DNA of 64,000 bases from Neobacillus sp. OS1-2 (GCF_030915505.1 NZ_CP133265.1:4368001-4432000), one strand, 5' to 3'. Positions 35,050 through 44,078 are shown, numbered from the stretch's first letter. Notes: generated by a model from the letters alone, not told the origin. A program made the numbers and translations.

Positions 35050-35130
35050 TTACAAATAGAGGAGGGCTTATGAGGTTATTTCAATTAAGTTATCAAAGAG
35101 ATAAAGCCTGCCCAGCTCTTATTTGTAAGG
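35050..35130 (-). other. Long-range dyad between two CotB-like genes
   Basis: TTACAAATA-GAG (35050-35062) is complementary to CTC-TTATTTGTAA (35116-35129), with a second inner pairing GGGCTT/AAGCC. The 80-base minus-strand RNA could fold into one long hairpin. No U-run follows. Confidence 0.35.
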
Positions 35131-35203
35131 GAATGGGGGATGCTGCCAATAGAATTAAATAGATTCAAGAATATCTTCTGCATTCCAAATCGCAATACTA
35201 TGG

Positions 35204-36469
35204 TTAAAATCTAAAGGTTCTTTTGTTTTTGCTAGGCCATCCAGCAAATGGGAAAGCTCTCTCTTGATCGCGTGAAACCGGTTCACCAGCAAATCGAAAT
35301 GCCTTTTTCTCTTGATCTTTTTGTTTCCATACATTTTTCGTATCATTTACAAACTTTTCACTTGTTGTATTTTCTGTTTTCTTTGGTGAAGAATTATGGG
35401 AAAGAATTGGTTTTGAAGCAGTTGTTGACTCATGAGATTTTGCTGGTTTATCGTCCTTTTTTGGTGGTGGTAAGATAGCTGCAGGCTTTGTTTCCATTTT
35501 AATGGTCGCTTCTTTTACTGGTTTTATTTCTTTTACAGGTTCAATTGGTTTTGGCTTACTTGTACTTGGTTCCTCGTTCTTGTTTTCTTTTTGCTTCATT
35601 TCATTATTTGGCTTTTTCATTTCATTGGTCGTCTTTTTCAAGTCAATTTTACCTTTGTTTGCTGTAGTTTCACTTGTAGACTGTTGTTTTTTATGGGTAG
35701 TAATTGGGGGGGTATCCAGCGGTTGGATGACTGGTGCTTCTATTTTGATTGGGTGTGACCAAACCATCGTATTATTTGGTTCATTAATTTCAACTGCTGC
35801 AGCTACCTCGAGCGGCTTTTCAATCATTTCAGGCTTTTCACGTTTTGTGTGGGCTTTACCTTTCTTTTCCGAGGTTACACTTGTTGCTTTGATAGGTTGC
35901 TTAGATTTGTTGTCAGATTTATTTTCCGTTTTATTTTCGATTGCATGGCAAGATGTGCTTTCTTCTTCTTTTGCTTCGTCTTCATTATTTTTAGCCTCGT
36001 TTTTGTTTTCCTCCTTTCCTTCTGTGGTTTCCGATTTTGTTGTTTCTTCTTTAATAAATCCTTTTAAGATATTTGATACATGCGTTAATTTAATTAAAAT
36101 ACGCTCTTCGCCATTAATTAAAGTGGCGAAATCAGTGTCAATCTCACTTAATACACCTGAAAATTGCTGTTTATTTATACTTAAGATGGTTACCCAAGTA
36201 TGTTGAAAGGAGTGTAAAAGTTCCGTTAAGCTTTGTGTTTTTTGAAATTCTACTTTTGAAATATCCGGTTGGAACTGCTTTGTATTTTTGGTGATGGCTT
36301 GAATTTTATCAATGTTATAATAAAAAATGTATTTATTTTCTGTTTCCAAGACAACATGGTCTGCTTCGACCCCAATCAGTTTTCCTTTATATATGTCTTC
36401 ACTTACATAAAGATTTACATTAAATCCTTTTAATAAATCCAATGCAGTTGAAAATTTATCTAACCCCAT
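35204..36469 (-). CDS. CotB-like spore coat protein with long charged tail
   Basis: A 421-residue protein. Residues 1-135 hold two Sm-like CotB repeats (LLKGFNVNLYVSEDIYKGKLIGVEADHVVLE type, then FQHTWVTILSINKQQFSGVLSEIDTDFATLI). The remaining 285 residues are low-complexity, rich in Lys, Glu, Thr, Ser, Asn and Pro (KSETTEGKEENKNE; EMKKPNNEMKQKENKNEE), ending in two FRFAGEP/FPFAGWP-like units and TFRF. In B. subtilis the corresponding CotB tail is Ser/Lys-rich and is phosphorylated by CotH; here many Ser/Thr beside Lys could serve, by analogy. ATG 36469 follows AAGGAGG. Second gene of a CotB-type pair. Confidence 0.78.
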   Translation of the reverse strand: MGLDKFSTALDLLKGFNVNLYVSEDIYKGKLIGVEADHVVLETENKYIFYYNIDKIQAITKNTKQFQPDISKVEFQKTQSLTELLHSFQHTWVTILSINKQQFSGVLSEIDTDFATLINGEERILIKLTHVSNILKGFIKEETTKSETTEGKEENKNEAKNNEDEAKEEESTSCHAIENKTENKSDNKSKQPIKATSVTSEKKGKAHTKREKPEMIEKPLEVAAAVEINEPNNTMVWSHPIKIEAPVIQPLDTPPITTHKKQQSTSETTANKGKIDLKKTTNEMKKPNNEMKQKENKNEEPSTSKPKPIEPVKEIKPVKEATIKMETKPAAILPPPKKDDKPAKSHESTTASKPILSHNSSPKKTENTTSEKFVNDTKNVWKQKDQEKKAFRFAGEPVSRDQERAFPFAGWPSKNKRTFRF

Positions 36470-36534
36470 GTTTCATCCTCCTTAAGAGATAATGGGTCGC
36501 TCCTCTGTTTGGAGAAGCGACGTTATGGTTACTC

Positions 36535-37044
36535 TTATTCTTCGTTTTCATCATTTTTTTGGTTATTATCGTTGGCCTCATCTTCATTGGAATTTCCAGA
36601 GTCATCATTCTTTGGCTTTTCAACCATTAAGCCGTAGCTAATGTTCCGTATATGCTTCATAGAGAATCGTACCACTTCGTCTTTTACAATCAGTGAAGCA
36701 TAGTGCTTATTCGCATCACTGAGTACGCCTTCTAACGACTCTGATCCGCCGCGGTTAATTTTTACCCATTGAAATCTGATGCTTTCAAGCAGTTTATGAA
36801 AGTTATCAGCCGTCTTATAGTCTAATTTTTCCGGAACCTTTAAACCAAAGTTCAAAATGTCTTTTGAGCTTTCTGTTACACTTCTGATATGGTTCGTTTT
36901 GTAGTAAACCACACCATCAGTTTCTGTTAATAGGACAAAATAGTCCTCATAAACAGCGAGTAATTTTCCGATTCTAGATTCTGGACCTCCTCGGTCAACC
37001 CTAATTGTTTTACCCACATGTTGGTTCATCATTTCTCTATCCAT
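36535..37044 (-). CDS. cotB: CotB-like spore coat protein, short form
   Basis: The closest of the three to B. subtilis CotB: 169 residues with two Sm-like repeats containing the signature VDRGGPESRIGKLLAVYEDYFVLL and WVKINRGGSESLEGVLSDANKHYASLI, each ending in a KxxHIR(S/N)-type strand. The tail from residue 142 is short and very acidic/Asn-rich (SGNSNEDEANDNNQKNDENEE). It appears to be a CotB without the Ser-rich tail. AAAGGAGG precedes ATG 37044, and a near-SigK promoter (AC-N17-CATATAGAT on the minus strand, -10 at 37087-37095) lies upstream. Confidence 0.85.
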   Translation of the reverse strand: MDREMMNQHVGKTIRVDRGGPESRIGKLLAVYEDYFVLLTETDGVVYYKTNHIRSVTESSKDILNFGLKVPEKLDYKTADNFHKLLESIRFQWVKINRGGSESLEGVLSDANKHYASLIVKDEVVRFSMKHIRNISYGLMVEKPKNDDSGNSNEDEANDNNQKNDENEE

Positions 37045-37198
37045 AAAAGAATTTTCCTCCTTTAATTAAATAAACATTTACACTGCATCTATATGTATCA
37101 CGGGATGATGTTGTACTAATAAAGTAGCCTTTTTTTCATAGATAAGGTGAAAAATAGGCAAAAAAAAGTATATGATATTTAACCATATACTTTTTCCT

Positions 37199-38269
37199 TC
37201 ATGAGAGCTTAATTAATTCTTGCTTCAGAAAGGTTCTCCTTTTTTGAATAAAATTCAAGATAAATTCCTTTTCGCGATCAAGGCTTTCCGCATTTGTTTT
37301 TATATAGGGGTCCAGATGAAGGTAGGGCTTTAGAGTTGCAAAAAGATCATCGATATGTTCTGATTGTGTCTCAACAGTAAATTCTTTATCCAATGCGGCT
37401 GAAAGAATATTACGATATTTCTCCATAAAATCGGGGAAATGGAGCAATCTTCCAGTCAAGGTGTTATAGCCTGTTATAGGTATATAGTCATAATCGAGTT
37501 TTTTTCCATGCAAGTCTCTACCCCAGGTTCCATCATAATCCCATGGTGAAATTTCATACCTTCCCGTTTTACTATTTTGATATAGTGCGTAATTATGAAT
37601 AAAACCGTCAAAATTTTGGGTACAAACCACACCTGCCAGCCATGTCAAATACTGTTGAACATCGAGCACGTGTGAAATTTGTTGTGCAAATTGTTCGTTG
37701 TTTAGCGTGTTTGTTATGGCAATCAAGTTTTCCAGATTGGTAAAATCCTTTTTATCCCCATATTTAATGGTGTATCCTTCCATCAGCTTTGTTTTTAATT
37801 CCTTTTCAGGGTTCAATAAGGAGAAATTAGCGTGATAATTCGTGGCGTAGATAATGGGGCCCAAGGGCACGTTTCTTTTTTGTAAAAGGTATTGATCGAA
37901 TGATTCGAGCTCTAAATAAATCCCTTTACAGTAGCCATTTATATATAGTAGGACATGAGTAGAGTTTGGGGAGATGACACCTATTCTGTCAAAGAAATCT
38001 AGGGAGAGCTTATTCCGGCTAAGCGAACGATCATTGAATTCAGCATTCAGATGAATTTCATGTGCTCCATTTACAATATAGGGTTTTTCAAAAATGATAT
38101 GATACGATTTTTTTTTCTTCTTTCTAATCACATTTCCTCGATAGACCAGGCCAATTGAATAGTGGTTAGTGCCAATCTTAAGTACTGCAGGGACATGCTC
38201 ATTCGTCCAAATATCCTTGTCCAGTTGGTTTAATAGCTTCGGATTGATAAGAATCTCATATTTTTGCAC
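37199..38269 (-). CDS. cotH: Spore coat protein kinase CotH
   Basis: CotH is an atypical protein kinase that phosphorylates serines of CotB and CotG and directs outer coat assembly. The 356-residue protein (B. subtilis CotH is of the same size) has IHLNAEFNDRSLSRNKLSLDFF near residue 72, the nucleotide-site segment DGFIHNYALY with D221, and SPWDYDGTWGRD with D244, which corresponds by spacing to the essential Asp251 of B. subtilis. I choose GTG 38269 because AGGGG is eight bases upstream, the start aligns with known CotH, and a SigK-like promoter lies just above it. Confidence 0.95.
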   Translation of the reverse strand: MQKYEILINPKLLNQLDKDIWTNEHVPAVLKIGTNHYSIGLVYRGNVIRKKKKKSYHIIFEKPYIVNGAHEIHLNAEFNDRSLSRNKLSLDFFDRIGVISPNSTHVLLYINGYCKGIYLELESFDQYLLQKRNVPLGPIIYATNYHANFSLLNPEKELKTKLMEGYTIKYGDKKDFTNLENLIAITNTLNNEQFAQQISHVLDVQQYLTWLAGVVCTQNFDGFIHNYALYQNSKTGRYEISPWDYDGTWGRDLHGKKLDYDYIPITGYNTLTGRLLHFPDFMEKYRNILSAALDKEFTVETQSEHIDDLFATLKPYLHLDPYIKTNAESLDREKEFILNFIQKRRTFLKQELIKLS

Positions 38270-38301
38270 AGTAAATACCCCTAAACATACATATTTTTTA
38301 G

Positions 38302-38329
38302 AATAGTATGCTTTATACATAGGAAAGGT
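38302..38329 (-). promoter_or_regulatory. SigK-like promoter of cotH
   Basis: Minus-strand AC, 17 bases, CATACTATT (-10 complement of 38302-38310); the -10 differs from CATA-N3-TA at the last base. It places the start of RNA about 25 bases before GTG 38269. Confidence 0.5.
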
Positions 38330-38379
38330 GCCGTATATGGGCATGAGGCTAATTATAAAAAAATAAATGTTTGTCTATA

Positions 38380-38407
38380 ACCAATTTCACTTCTCCTCCA
38401 TAAATTA
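38380..38407 (+). promoter_or_regulatory. SigK-type promoter of cotG-like gene
   Basis: AC (38380-38381), 17 bases, CATAAATTA (38399-38407), a full match to the SigK pattern AC-N16/17-CATA-N3-TA, about 42 bp before the start codon. Confidence 0.6.
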
Positions 38408-38448
38408 ACAATGAGCATAAAACTTTGGGAAAGTGGTGGAAAAGGAAA

Positions 38449-39069
38449 ATGAGTATGGTTATGGAAGAACTGCTTTTACAAGCACAGGAAAACGGGGTAA
38501 TAGAATTTTTAGTCAATAATCCCGTTGAATTCAAACTAGGAAAGAAAGGCAAAAAGGGCAGTAAAGGGTCCAAAGGTAGCAAAGGATCGAAAGGCAGCAA
38601 AGGATCGAAAGGCGGTAGTAAAGGTTCGAAAGGTAGCAAGGGCAGCCGTGGGTCAAAGGGTTCGGAAGGGTCCAAAGGTAGCAAGGGTTCAAAGGGTTCA
38701 AAGGGTTCGAAAGGTTCTAAGGGCAGTCATGGATCATCTGGCAGTAAAGGCTCTTGCGGTAGTCAAGGATCAAAAGGTTCTAAGGGTTCTAAGGGTTCTA
38801 AGGGAAGTAAAGGCAGCAGCGGATCAAAGGGCAGCAAAGGGTCAAAAGGACCTCACCATGGCCCGCTAGCAAAAAAGAAAAAACATGGTCCTAAGGGATC
38901 ACATGGTTCTAAAGGAAGTAAAGGAAGTAAAGGAAGTAAAGGATCAAAAGGTTCTAAGGGCTCAAAGGGCTCGAAGGGTTCTAAGGGCTCGAAAGGTTCG
39001 AAAGGCTCAAAGGGTTCGAAAGGCTCGAAGGGCAGCAAGGGAAGTCACGGTTCAAAGGGTGACAAATAA
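38449..39069 (+). CDS. cotG: CotG-like Ser-Lys-Gly repeat coat protein
   Basis: A 206-residue protein divergent from cotH, the position of cotG in B. subtilis. Residues 1-30 form a non-repetitive head (MEELLLQAQENGVIEFLV); from about 32 onward the chain is nearly all GSK units (GSKGSKGSKG) with occasional His, Arg or Cys, broken once by GPHHGPLAKKKKHGPKG near residue 140. This extreme positive, serine-rich modular design is that of CotG-like proteins, substrates of CotH. The head does not look like a signal peptide. ATG 38449 follows AAAAGGAAA; ATG 38455 is an alternative. Codons vary among repeats, so it is an old expansion. Confidence 0.85.
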   Translation: MSMVMEELLLQAQENGVIEFLVNNPVEFKLGKKGKKGSKGSKGSKGSKGSKGSKGGSKGSKGSKGSRGSKGSEGSKGSKGSKGSKGSKGSKGSHGSSGSKGSCGSQGSKGSKGSKGSKGSKGSSGSKGSKGSKGPHHGPLAKKKKHGPKGSHGSKGSKGSKGSKGSKGSKGSKGSKGSKGSKGSKGSKGSKGSKGSKGSHGSKGDK

Positions 39070-39119
39070 TTAAACTAAGCACCAAGGCCGAAAAATAGTA
39101 ACGTACAAAAAATATGAAT

Positions 39120-39149
39120 GCCGATACCTAACCAGTATCGGCTTTACTA
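39120..39149 (+). terminator. Terminator after cotG-like gene
   Basis: Stem GCCGATAC/GTATCGGC (39120-39127 with 39135-39142) followed by TTTACTATTTT. Confidence 0.7.
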
Positions 39150-39418
39150 TTTTGCAGAAAAAAATCATTGTCGTAGCAAGAAAAGGGGGAAAACCAGTAC
39201 ATACACCCACTAATGGTACTCGCTGACATTTGCCTATATCCATTTTCATAGGCAGAAATCCATTGAGAAATTTCTAGATTAATGTTGAATTTGTTGCCTT
39301 ACGAGATATTCGTTTAGAACAAGCCTTGATTTTGGACGTACTATATTGCAAAGGACAAGAGGTGAGAAAGCGAAAAATAAAAAGAAGGAAACTAAATGAA
39401 GGGAGAAAATTCATTTTT
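39150..39418. other. Intergenic region before the ArsB-like gene
   Basis: About 270 bp without a gene. It contains one perfect palindrome, TGCCTAT/ATAGGCA (39231-39237 with 39248-39254), with no U-run, and AAAGGA at 39350 before an alternative GTG start (39362) of the next gene. No recognised RNA. Confidence 0.45.
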
Positions 39419-40777
39419 ATGTATCATCAATCGACGGTGATCATCACCATTTTTGCTTTTGCCGTAACGATGGCACTGATCTTTATCCGTCCAAAAAACA
39501 TGAATGAGGCCATACCAGCCACGGCCGGAGCCATTCTCGTTTTTCTAAGCGGGAGTGTTTCAATGGGGGATTTATTAGATATAAGTTCAAAGGTTACAGG
39601 GGCCGCAATTACCATTATTGCCACAATCGTCATGGCAATCGTACTTGAAAGCTTTGGATTTTTCAGCTGGACCGCTGCTCTAATGTTAAAATTGTCAAAA
39701 GGGTCAGGTTATCGCTTATTCTGGAATACTCTGCTACTTTGTTTTTTAATGACGTTATTTTTTAATAATGATGGCAGTATATTAATCACCACACCTATTC
39801 TCATCTTAATACTGAATAATCTTAAGCTAAAAAACCGGCAGAAAATACCTTTTCTTTTGAGCGGTGCTTTAATCGCTACTGCATCAAGTGCACCTATTGG
39901 GGTTAGTAACATTGTAAATCTTATCGCCTTAAAAATTATTGGAATGGATCTTTATATGCAAACAGAAATGATGTTTGTGCCAGGGGTACTTGGGTTGCTA
40001 TTCCTTTCGTATTTGTTATACCTCGTTTTTAAAAAGGACATTCCAAAAGAGATTGGTTTCCATTCCTACTCGATTCCACTGCAAAAAAACCGTCCATTCC
40101 ATCCATTACAGAAAAACTCCGAAAACCTATTTCATCAACAAAAGAAACTAATGATTAACATGCTAATCTTTGTTTTCCTAGTAAGAATCAGCTTATTTGT
40201 TGCCTCCTTCATTGGAATATCGGTTTCACTTGTAGCCGTATGCGGCTCCATTATTCTTTTGATTTGGAGATGGATCTACCTAAAGGTCAATCCAAAAGAC
40301 GTAGTCGGAAAAATCCCTTGGCATATTTTGATCTTTGCCTTCAGCATGTATGTAATCATTTTCGGTTTACACAATATTGGTCTAACGTCTATTTTAGTGG
40401 ATAATCTGAAATCTTTGGTTCATGACAGCTTATTGCATGCCAGCTTAACCATGGGGATTATTACCGCCTTTTTGTCAAACATCTTTAATAATCATCCCGC
40501 CTTAATGATCTCAACCCTGGCCTTAACCGATATGGGACTAGACCCACTCATTATGAAAACCGTTTATTTAGCGAATATCATTGGCAGTGATATCGGTTCG
40601 CTTATCCTTCCAATTGGAACGCTGGCAACACTAATCTGGATGCATATTCTGAAGAAAAATAAAATAAAAATAACCTGGGTGGAATACATGAAAGTTACCC
40701 TTCTGGTCATTCCGCCAACATTGATCTTTACCTTAATCAGCTTGTACCTATGGCTATTACTTGTTTTTGTACCATGA
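39419..40777 (+). CDS. ArsB/NhaD (SLC13-type) family transporter
   Basis: A 452-residue membrane protein with about 11 to 12 helices. It aligns by eye with arsenite exporter ArsB: ATIVMAIVLESFGFFSWTA, FFNNDGSILITTPILILI, ASSAPIGVSNIVNLIALKIIG and VFKKDIPKEIG have direct ArsB counterparts. A central loop (HSYSIPLQKNRPFHPLQKN) is longer than usual. No arsR or arsC is nearby, so another anion is possible. ATG 39419 matches the ArsB N-terminus but its ribosome site (GGGAG) is 13 bases away; GTG 39362 with AAGGA six bases upstream would add a basic 19-residue head. Probably shares a transcript with the next gene. Confidence 0.82.
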   Translation: MYHQSTVIITIFAFAVTMALIFIRPKNMNEAIPATAGAILVFLSGSVSMGDLLDISSKVTGAAITIIATIVMAIVLESFGFFSWTAALMLKLSKGSGYRLFWNTLLLCFLMTLFFNNDGSILITTPILILILNNLKLKNRQKIPFLLSGALIATASSAPIGVSNIVNLIALKIIGMDLYMQTEMMFVPGVLGLLFLSYLLYLVFKKDIPKEIGFHSYSIPLQKNRPFHPLQKNSENLFHQQKKLMINMLIFVFLVRISLFVASFIGISVSLVAVCGSIILLIWRWIYLKVNPKDVVGKIPWHILIFAFSMYVIIFGLHNIGLTSILVDNLKSLVHDSLLHASLTMGIITAFLSNIFNNHPALMISTLALTDMGLDPLIMKTVYLANIIGSDIGSLILPIGTLATLIWMHILKKNKIKITWVEYMKVTLLVIPPTLIFTLISLYLWLLLVFVP

Positions 40778-40839
40778 GGATCATATCCCCTCCTGGTACA
40801 CACATACACCAGAAATGAATACGATGATAAAAGGAGATT

Positions 40840-42360
40840 GTGAGTCGACAAGGATGTGAATCGGATGTGGTTAATTCAACAATACACCAACAAGAATTGT
40901 CTCAACGACTTTTAGGAATCTATCATCTAATTAGTGAGGAATGTGAGCAAATTCAACAAAACTTTCCTTTAGATAATGGGAAGGAAAACCGCGATAATTT
41001 ACTTGCTTACTTGGCCCTCCGTGAAAAAAAAATACCTGTTTTCCAACATGAATTAGTGGATCGGGGGCTGGCAACCTTAGAACACTCCCATAAACATGTA
41101 ATATTCACTTTAGAAAAGTTATTGAAAAATTTGAATGTAACGATTGCCTCCCCGTCCACACTCAATGTACCTACACCATCAGAAGCAATGACGATGTTAA
41201 ATAAACGCGCGGAGGCTCTTTTTGGAAAGAAAGGCCCGTATCATCAAGCCGCAATCATGGTAACATTGGATGCAAAAATGATCAACAATCAGGTCCTTCT
41301 CGAAGAATTATTGTTAAATGGCATGACGATTGCCAGAATCAATTGTGCCCATGATGATCAGGAGATTTGGAAACAATTAATCGATTGTGTGCGCGAGGCG
41401 GAAAAGAAACTAAAAACCGAAGGAAGGTACAATGACAAAGCATGTAAACTATATATGGACCTATCAGGTCCAAAAGTGCGAGTGGGGAGACTGCAGCCAG
41501 ATGTGAATATTGCCGTCAGGAAGGGCGACATCTTACGTTTATACCTACAGTCAGACATCCTAGGTCATCCGGCAACGAGCGAAGGACCTGCAGGGGTACC
41601 TGTGACGCTCGAAAAGGCCTTCCGAAATGTTCGGATCAATGATCAAATTTTTATCGATGATGGAAGAATTTACGGAATGGTTCAAGCTGTGACAAAGGAA
41701 TATATCCAAATTGTCATTCTCTCGCCCATTGAAAAAAAGCATAGGATCAAAGAAGGAAAGGGAATAAACTTGCCCGATTCCCTTCTTAGTTTAAATGTTC
41801 CAGCTTTAACGGAGAAAGATATACTAGATCTAACTTTTATTACAAAAAATGCTGACATAGTGGGGATTTCATTCGTCCATACCCCACTTGATTTGATAAA
41901 ACTTCGCGAACATTTGGAAATATACAATGCAGCCGGCATGGCGGTAGTGGCTAAAATTGAAACAAAGGATGCTTTACATCAACTTGCAAGAATTATTCTC
42001 GAGGGGCTGAATTTCAACTCTTTTGGGATTATGATCGCAAGGGGAGATTTAGCAGTAGAAGTTGGTCCCGGGAATCTATCATTTGTCCAAGAAGAGATTT
42101 TGACCATTTGTTCCGCCGCCTATATCCCCGTTATATGGGCAACTGGCGTTTTAGAGAAGCTAACTAAAAAAGGGATTCCTGCCCGTTCGGAGATCACAGA
42201 TGCCTCCCAAGGAAAACGTGCAGATTGTGTCATGTTAAATAAGGGTCCCTACATTGTTCACTCCTTAAAAATGCTGAACAAACTGTTAAAAAAAGAAGAA
42301 CTCGAGCCCCACAGGCATGAAAATTTGACGGTTCAATATGGTATCTTGGATAGGAAATAA
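40840..42360 (+). CDS. Divergent pyruvate kinase-like protein with novel N-terminal domain
   Basis: A 506-residue protein. Residues about 132-475 resemble the A and B domains of pyruvate kinase: MTIARINCAHDD (for ARLNFSHG), YMDLSGPKVRVG (for DTKGPEIR), FIDDGRI, VVAKIETKDAL, MIARGDLAVEVG and WATGVLEKLTKKGIPARSEITDAS. The magnesium/phosphate residues of AKIE and ARGDL are kept, but the DTKGP lysine is Ser and the NFSHG serine is Ala. The first 130 residues (QELSQRLLGIYHLISEECEQI) match nothing I recognise and the usual C-terminal regulatory domain is absent. It may be a PK-related enzyme with another substrate. GTG 40840 is close to AAGGAG; GTG 40867 is an alternative start. Confidence 0.75.
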   Translation: MSRQGCESDVVNSTIHQQELSQRLLGIYHLISEECEQIQQNFPLDNGKENRDNLLAYLALREKKIPVFQHELVDRGLATLEHSHKHVIFTLEKLLKNLNVTIASPSTLNVPTPSEAMTMLNKRAEALFGKKGPYHQAAIMVTLDAKMINNQVLLEELLLNGMTIARINCAHDDQEIWKQLIDCVREAEKKLKTEGRYNDKACKLYMDLSGPKVRVGRLQPDVNIAVRKGDILRLYLQSDILGHPATSEGPAGVPVTLEKAFRNVRINDQIFIDDGRIYGMVQAVTKEYIQIVILSPIEKKHRIKEGKGINLPDSLLSLNVPALTEKDILDLTFITKNADIVGISFVHTPLDLIKLREHLEIYNAAGMAVVAKIETKDALHQLARIILEGLNFNSFGIMIARGDLAVEVGPGNLSFVQEEILTICSAAYIPVIWATGVLEKLTKKGIPARSEITDASQGKRADCVMLNKGPYIVHSLKMLNKLLKKEELEPHRHENLTVQYGILDRK

Positions 42361-42375
42361 TGAACGGCCGCCTTG

Positions 42376-42402
42376 AAATCCTCACCTTTACTTGGATTTT
42401 TG
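42376..42402 (+). terminator. Weak terminator after the PK-like gene
   Basis: AAATCC/GGATTT with a 12-base loop followed by TTTTG; short stem. Confidence 0.35.
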
Positions 42403-42459
42403 CATCAGTTTTAGGTACAATCTAAGATATGGATATTCACTTATTGCCAAATTAATTAG

Positions 42460-43218
<759 letters not shown>

Positions 43219-43244
43219 TCTTTTCTTTGTGGAAATAAGAAATT

Positions 43245-43316
43245 GGCGAAGGAGTTCGCCATAATCGACTTAGTGATAATGACTCCTACCAGTGGTAGGA
43301 GTCTGTTTTTTATTGA
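43245..43316 (+). promoter_or_regulatory. Fluoride riboswitch (crcB motif) with terminator platform
   Basis: The aptamer starts GGCGAAGGAGTTCGCC (43245-43260), then ATAATCG, a small hairpin ACTTAGTG region, and TGACTCCTACC (43280-43290), the conserved crcB layout in which GGAGT pairs with ACTCC. The same ACTCCTACC (43282-43290) can instead pair with GGTAGGAGT (43294-43302) to form a terminator with T6. Fluoride binding should favour read-through into crcB, placing the two channels under fluoride control. Confidence 0.93.
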
Positions 43317-43338
43317 AGCGGGAGGGGTGCTTTGTAAT

Positions 43339-43719
43339 ATGAATATTTTCGCAGTGGGAATCGGTGGTTTTTTTGGTGCTATAGTACGTTTCTTGATTGG
43401 TCATGTTATTCCTCCGCAGAATGGTTTTCCTTTAGGAACCTTGTTCATTAACCTTATTGGCTGTTTTTTTCTTGCCTGGTTTTTCACGAAAACGGCAAAA
43501 AGATGGAGGCTGAATCCCAACCTTAAATTAGCGATAGGAACAGGGTTTACCGGGGCTTTTACCACATTTTCAACTTTTTCAGTAGAGACTATGAATTTGC
43601 TTCAAACCCATCGGTTTTTTATTGCCTTATTCTATGTTTTGGTTAGCGTACTCGGAGGAATTGTCCTAGCCCTAATAGGTGCAAAAGTAGCTTCCCAAAC
43701 GAATGGAGGAGTAGAATGA
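43339..43719 (+). CDS. crcB: Fluoride ion channel CrcB/Fluc, first subunit
   Basis: Fluc channels export fluoride as dual-topology dimers. This 126-residue protein has four helices, the N-terminal GIGGFFGAIVRFLIG, the pore asparagine segment GTLFINLIGCFF near residue 38 and GFTGAFTTFSTFSVET near residue 75, which carries the conserved Phe and Thr/Ser residues. ATG 43339 lies about ten bases after GGAGGGG. It overlaps the second crcB by 4 bp, so the two are translationally coupled and may form a heterodimer. Confidence 0.93.
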   Translation: MNIFAVGIGGFFGAIVRFLIGHVIPPQNGFPLGTLFINLIGCFFLAWFFTKTAKRWRLNPNLKLAIGTGFTGAFTTFSTFSVETMNLLQTHRFFIALFYVLVSVLGGIVLALIGAKVASQTNGGVE

Positions 43720-44078
43720 TGGTGTTTGTCGGGATTGGGGGAATATTTGGTGCCATTTCACGGTTTTTCCTTGGTTCATGGATTACAAAAAAAACTTCTA
43801 GTACATTCCCAATTGGAACATGGTTCATCAATATTTTAGGTTCATTTTTCCTTGGTCTTCTAGCCATATTCCATATAGAAAAGAGTATTCCAGAATGGGC
43901 ATGGTTATTAGTTGGGACCGGGTTTCTAGGGGCATTTACCACCTTTTCCACCTTTGGGTATGAAACGATCCAATTGTTACAACAAAAGGAAACGAAAAAA
44001 GCCCTCCTGTACGTAACCACCTCCATTGTAGTAGGGGTTTTATTTGCTTGGATTGGCGGGTTTATTGGCAATATGTAA
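43716..44078 (+). CDS. crcB: Fluoride ion channel CrcB/Fluc, second subunit
   Basis: A 120-residue Fluc subunit with GIGGIFGAISRFFLGSWI, GTWFINILGSFFLG and GFLGAFTTFSTFGYET. Both family signatures are intact. The ATG at 43716 overlaps the stop of the first gene (ATGA); GGAGGAG is just upstream. Paired crcB genes in Gram-positive bacteria are known to encode either two homodimers or a heterodimer with fixed opposite topologies; net charge balance of loops would be the test. Confidence 0.93.
   Translation: MMVFVGIGGIFGAISRFFLGSWITKKTSSTFPIGTWFINILGSFFLGLLAIFHIEKSIPEWAWLLVGTGFLGAFTTFSTFGYETIQLLQQKETKKALLYVTTSIVVGVLFAWIGGFIGNM

Noticed and set aside
35155..35346. 63-codon minus-strand frame overlapping the end of the long CotB-like gene
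   Set aside because: It overlaps in another frame, lacks a ribosome site and shows no family features; considered as a frameshift continuation but the annotated frame already has its own plausible end.
35502..36206. 234-codon plus-strand hydrophobic frame across the CotB-like gene
   Set aside because: Its Phe/Leu/Ser-rich sequence is what the antisense of a Lys/Glu/Thr-rich tail gives; no ribosome site.
38560..39060. Apparent short tandem DNA repeats resembling a CRISPR-like or satellite array
   Set aside because: The periodicity is 9 bases with codon-third variation, fully explained by Gly-Ser-Lys coding repeats; there are no unique spacers.
40783..40800. Sequence TCCCCTCCTGGTAC resembling CstR operator 7, between the ArsB-like and PK-like genes
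   Set aside because: Only one half-site fits and spacing is off by one; no sulfur gene is near.
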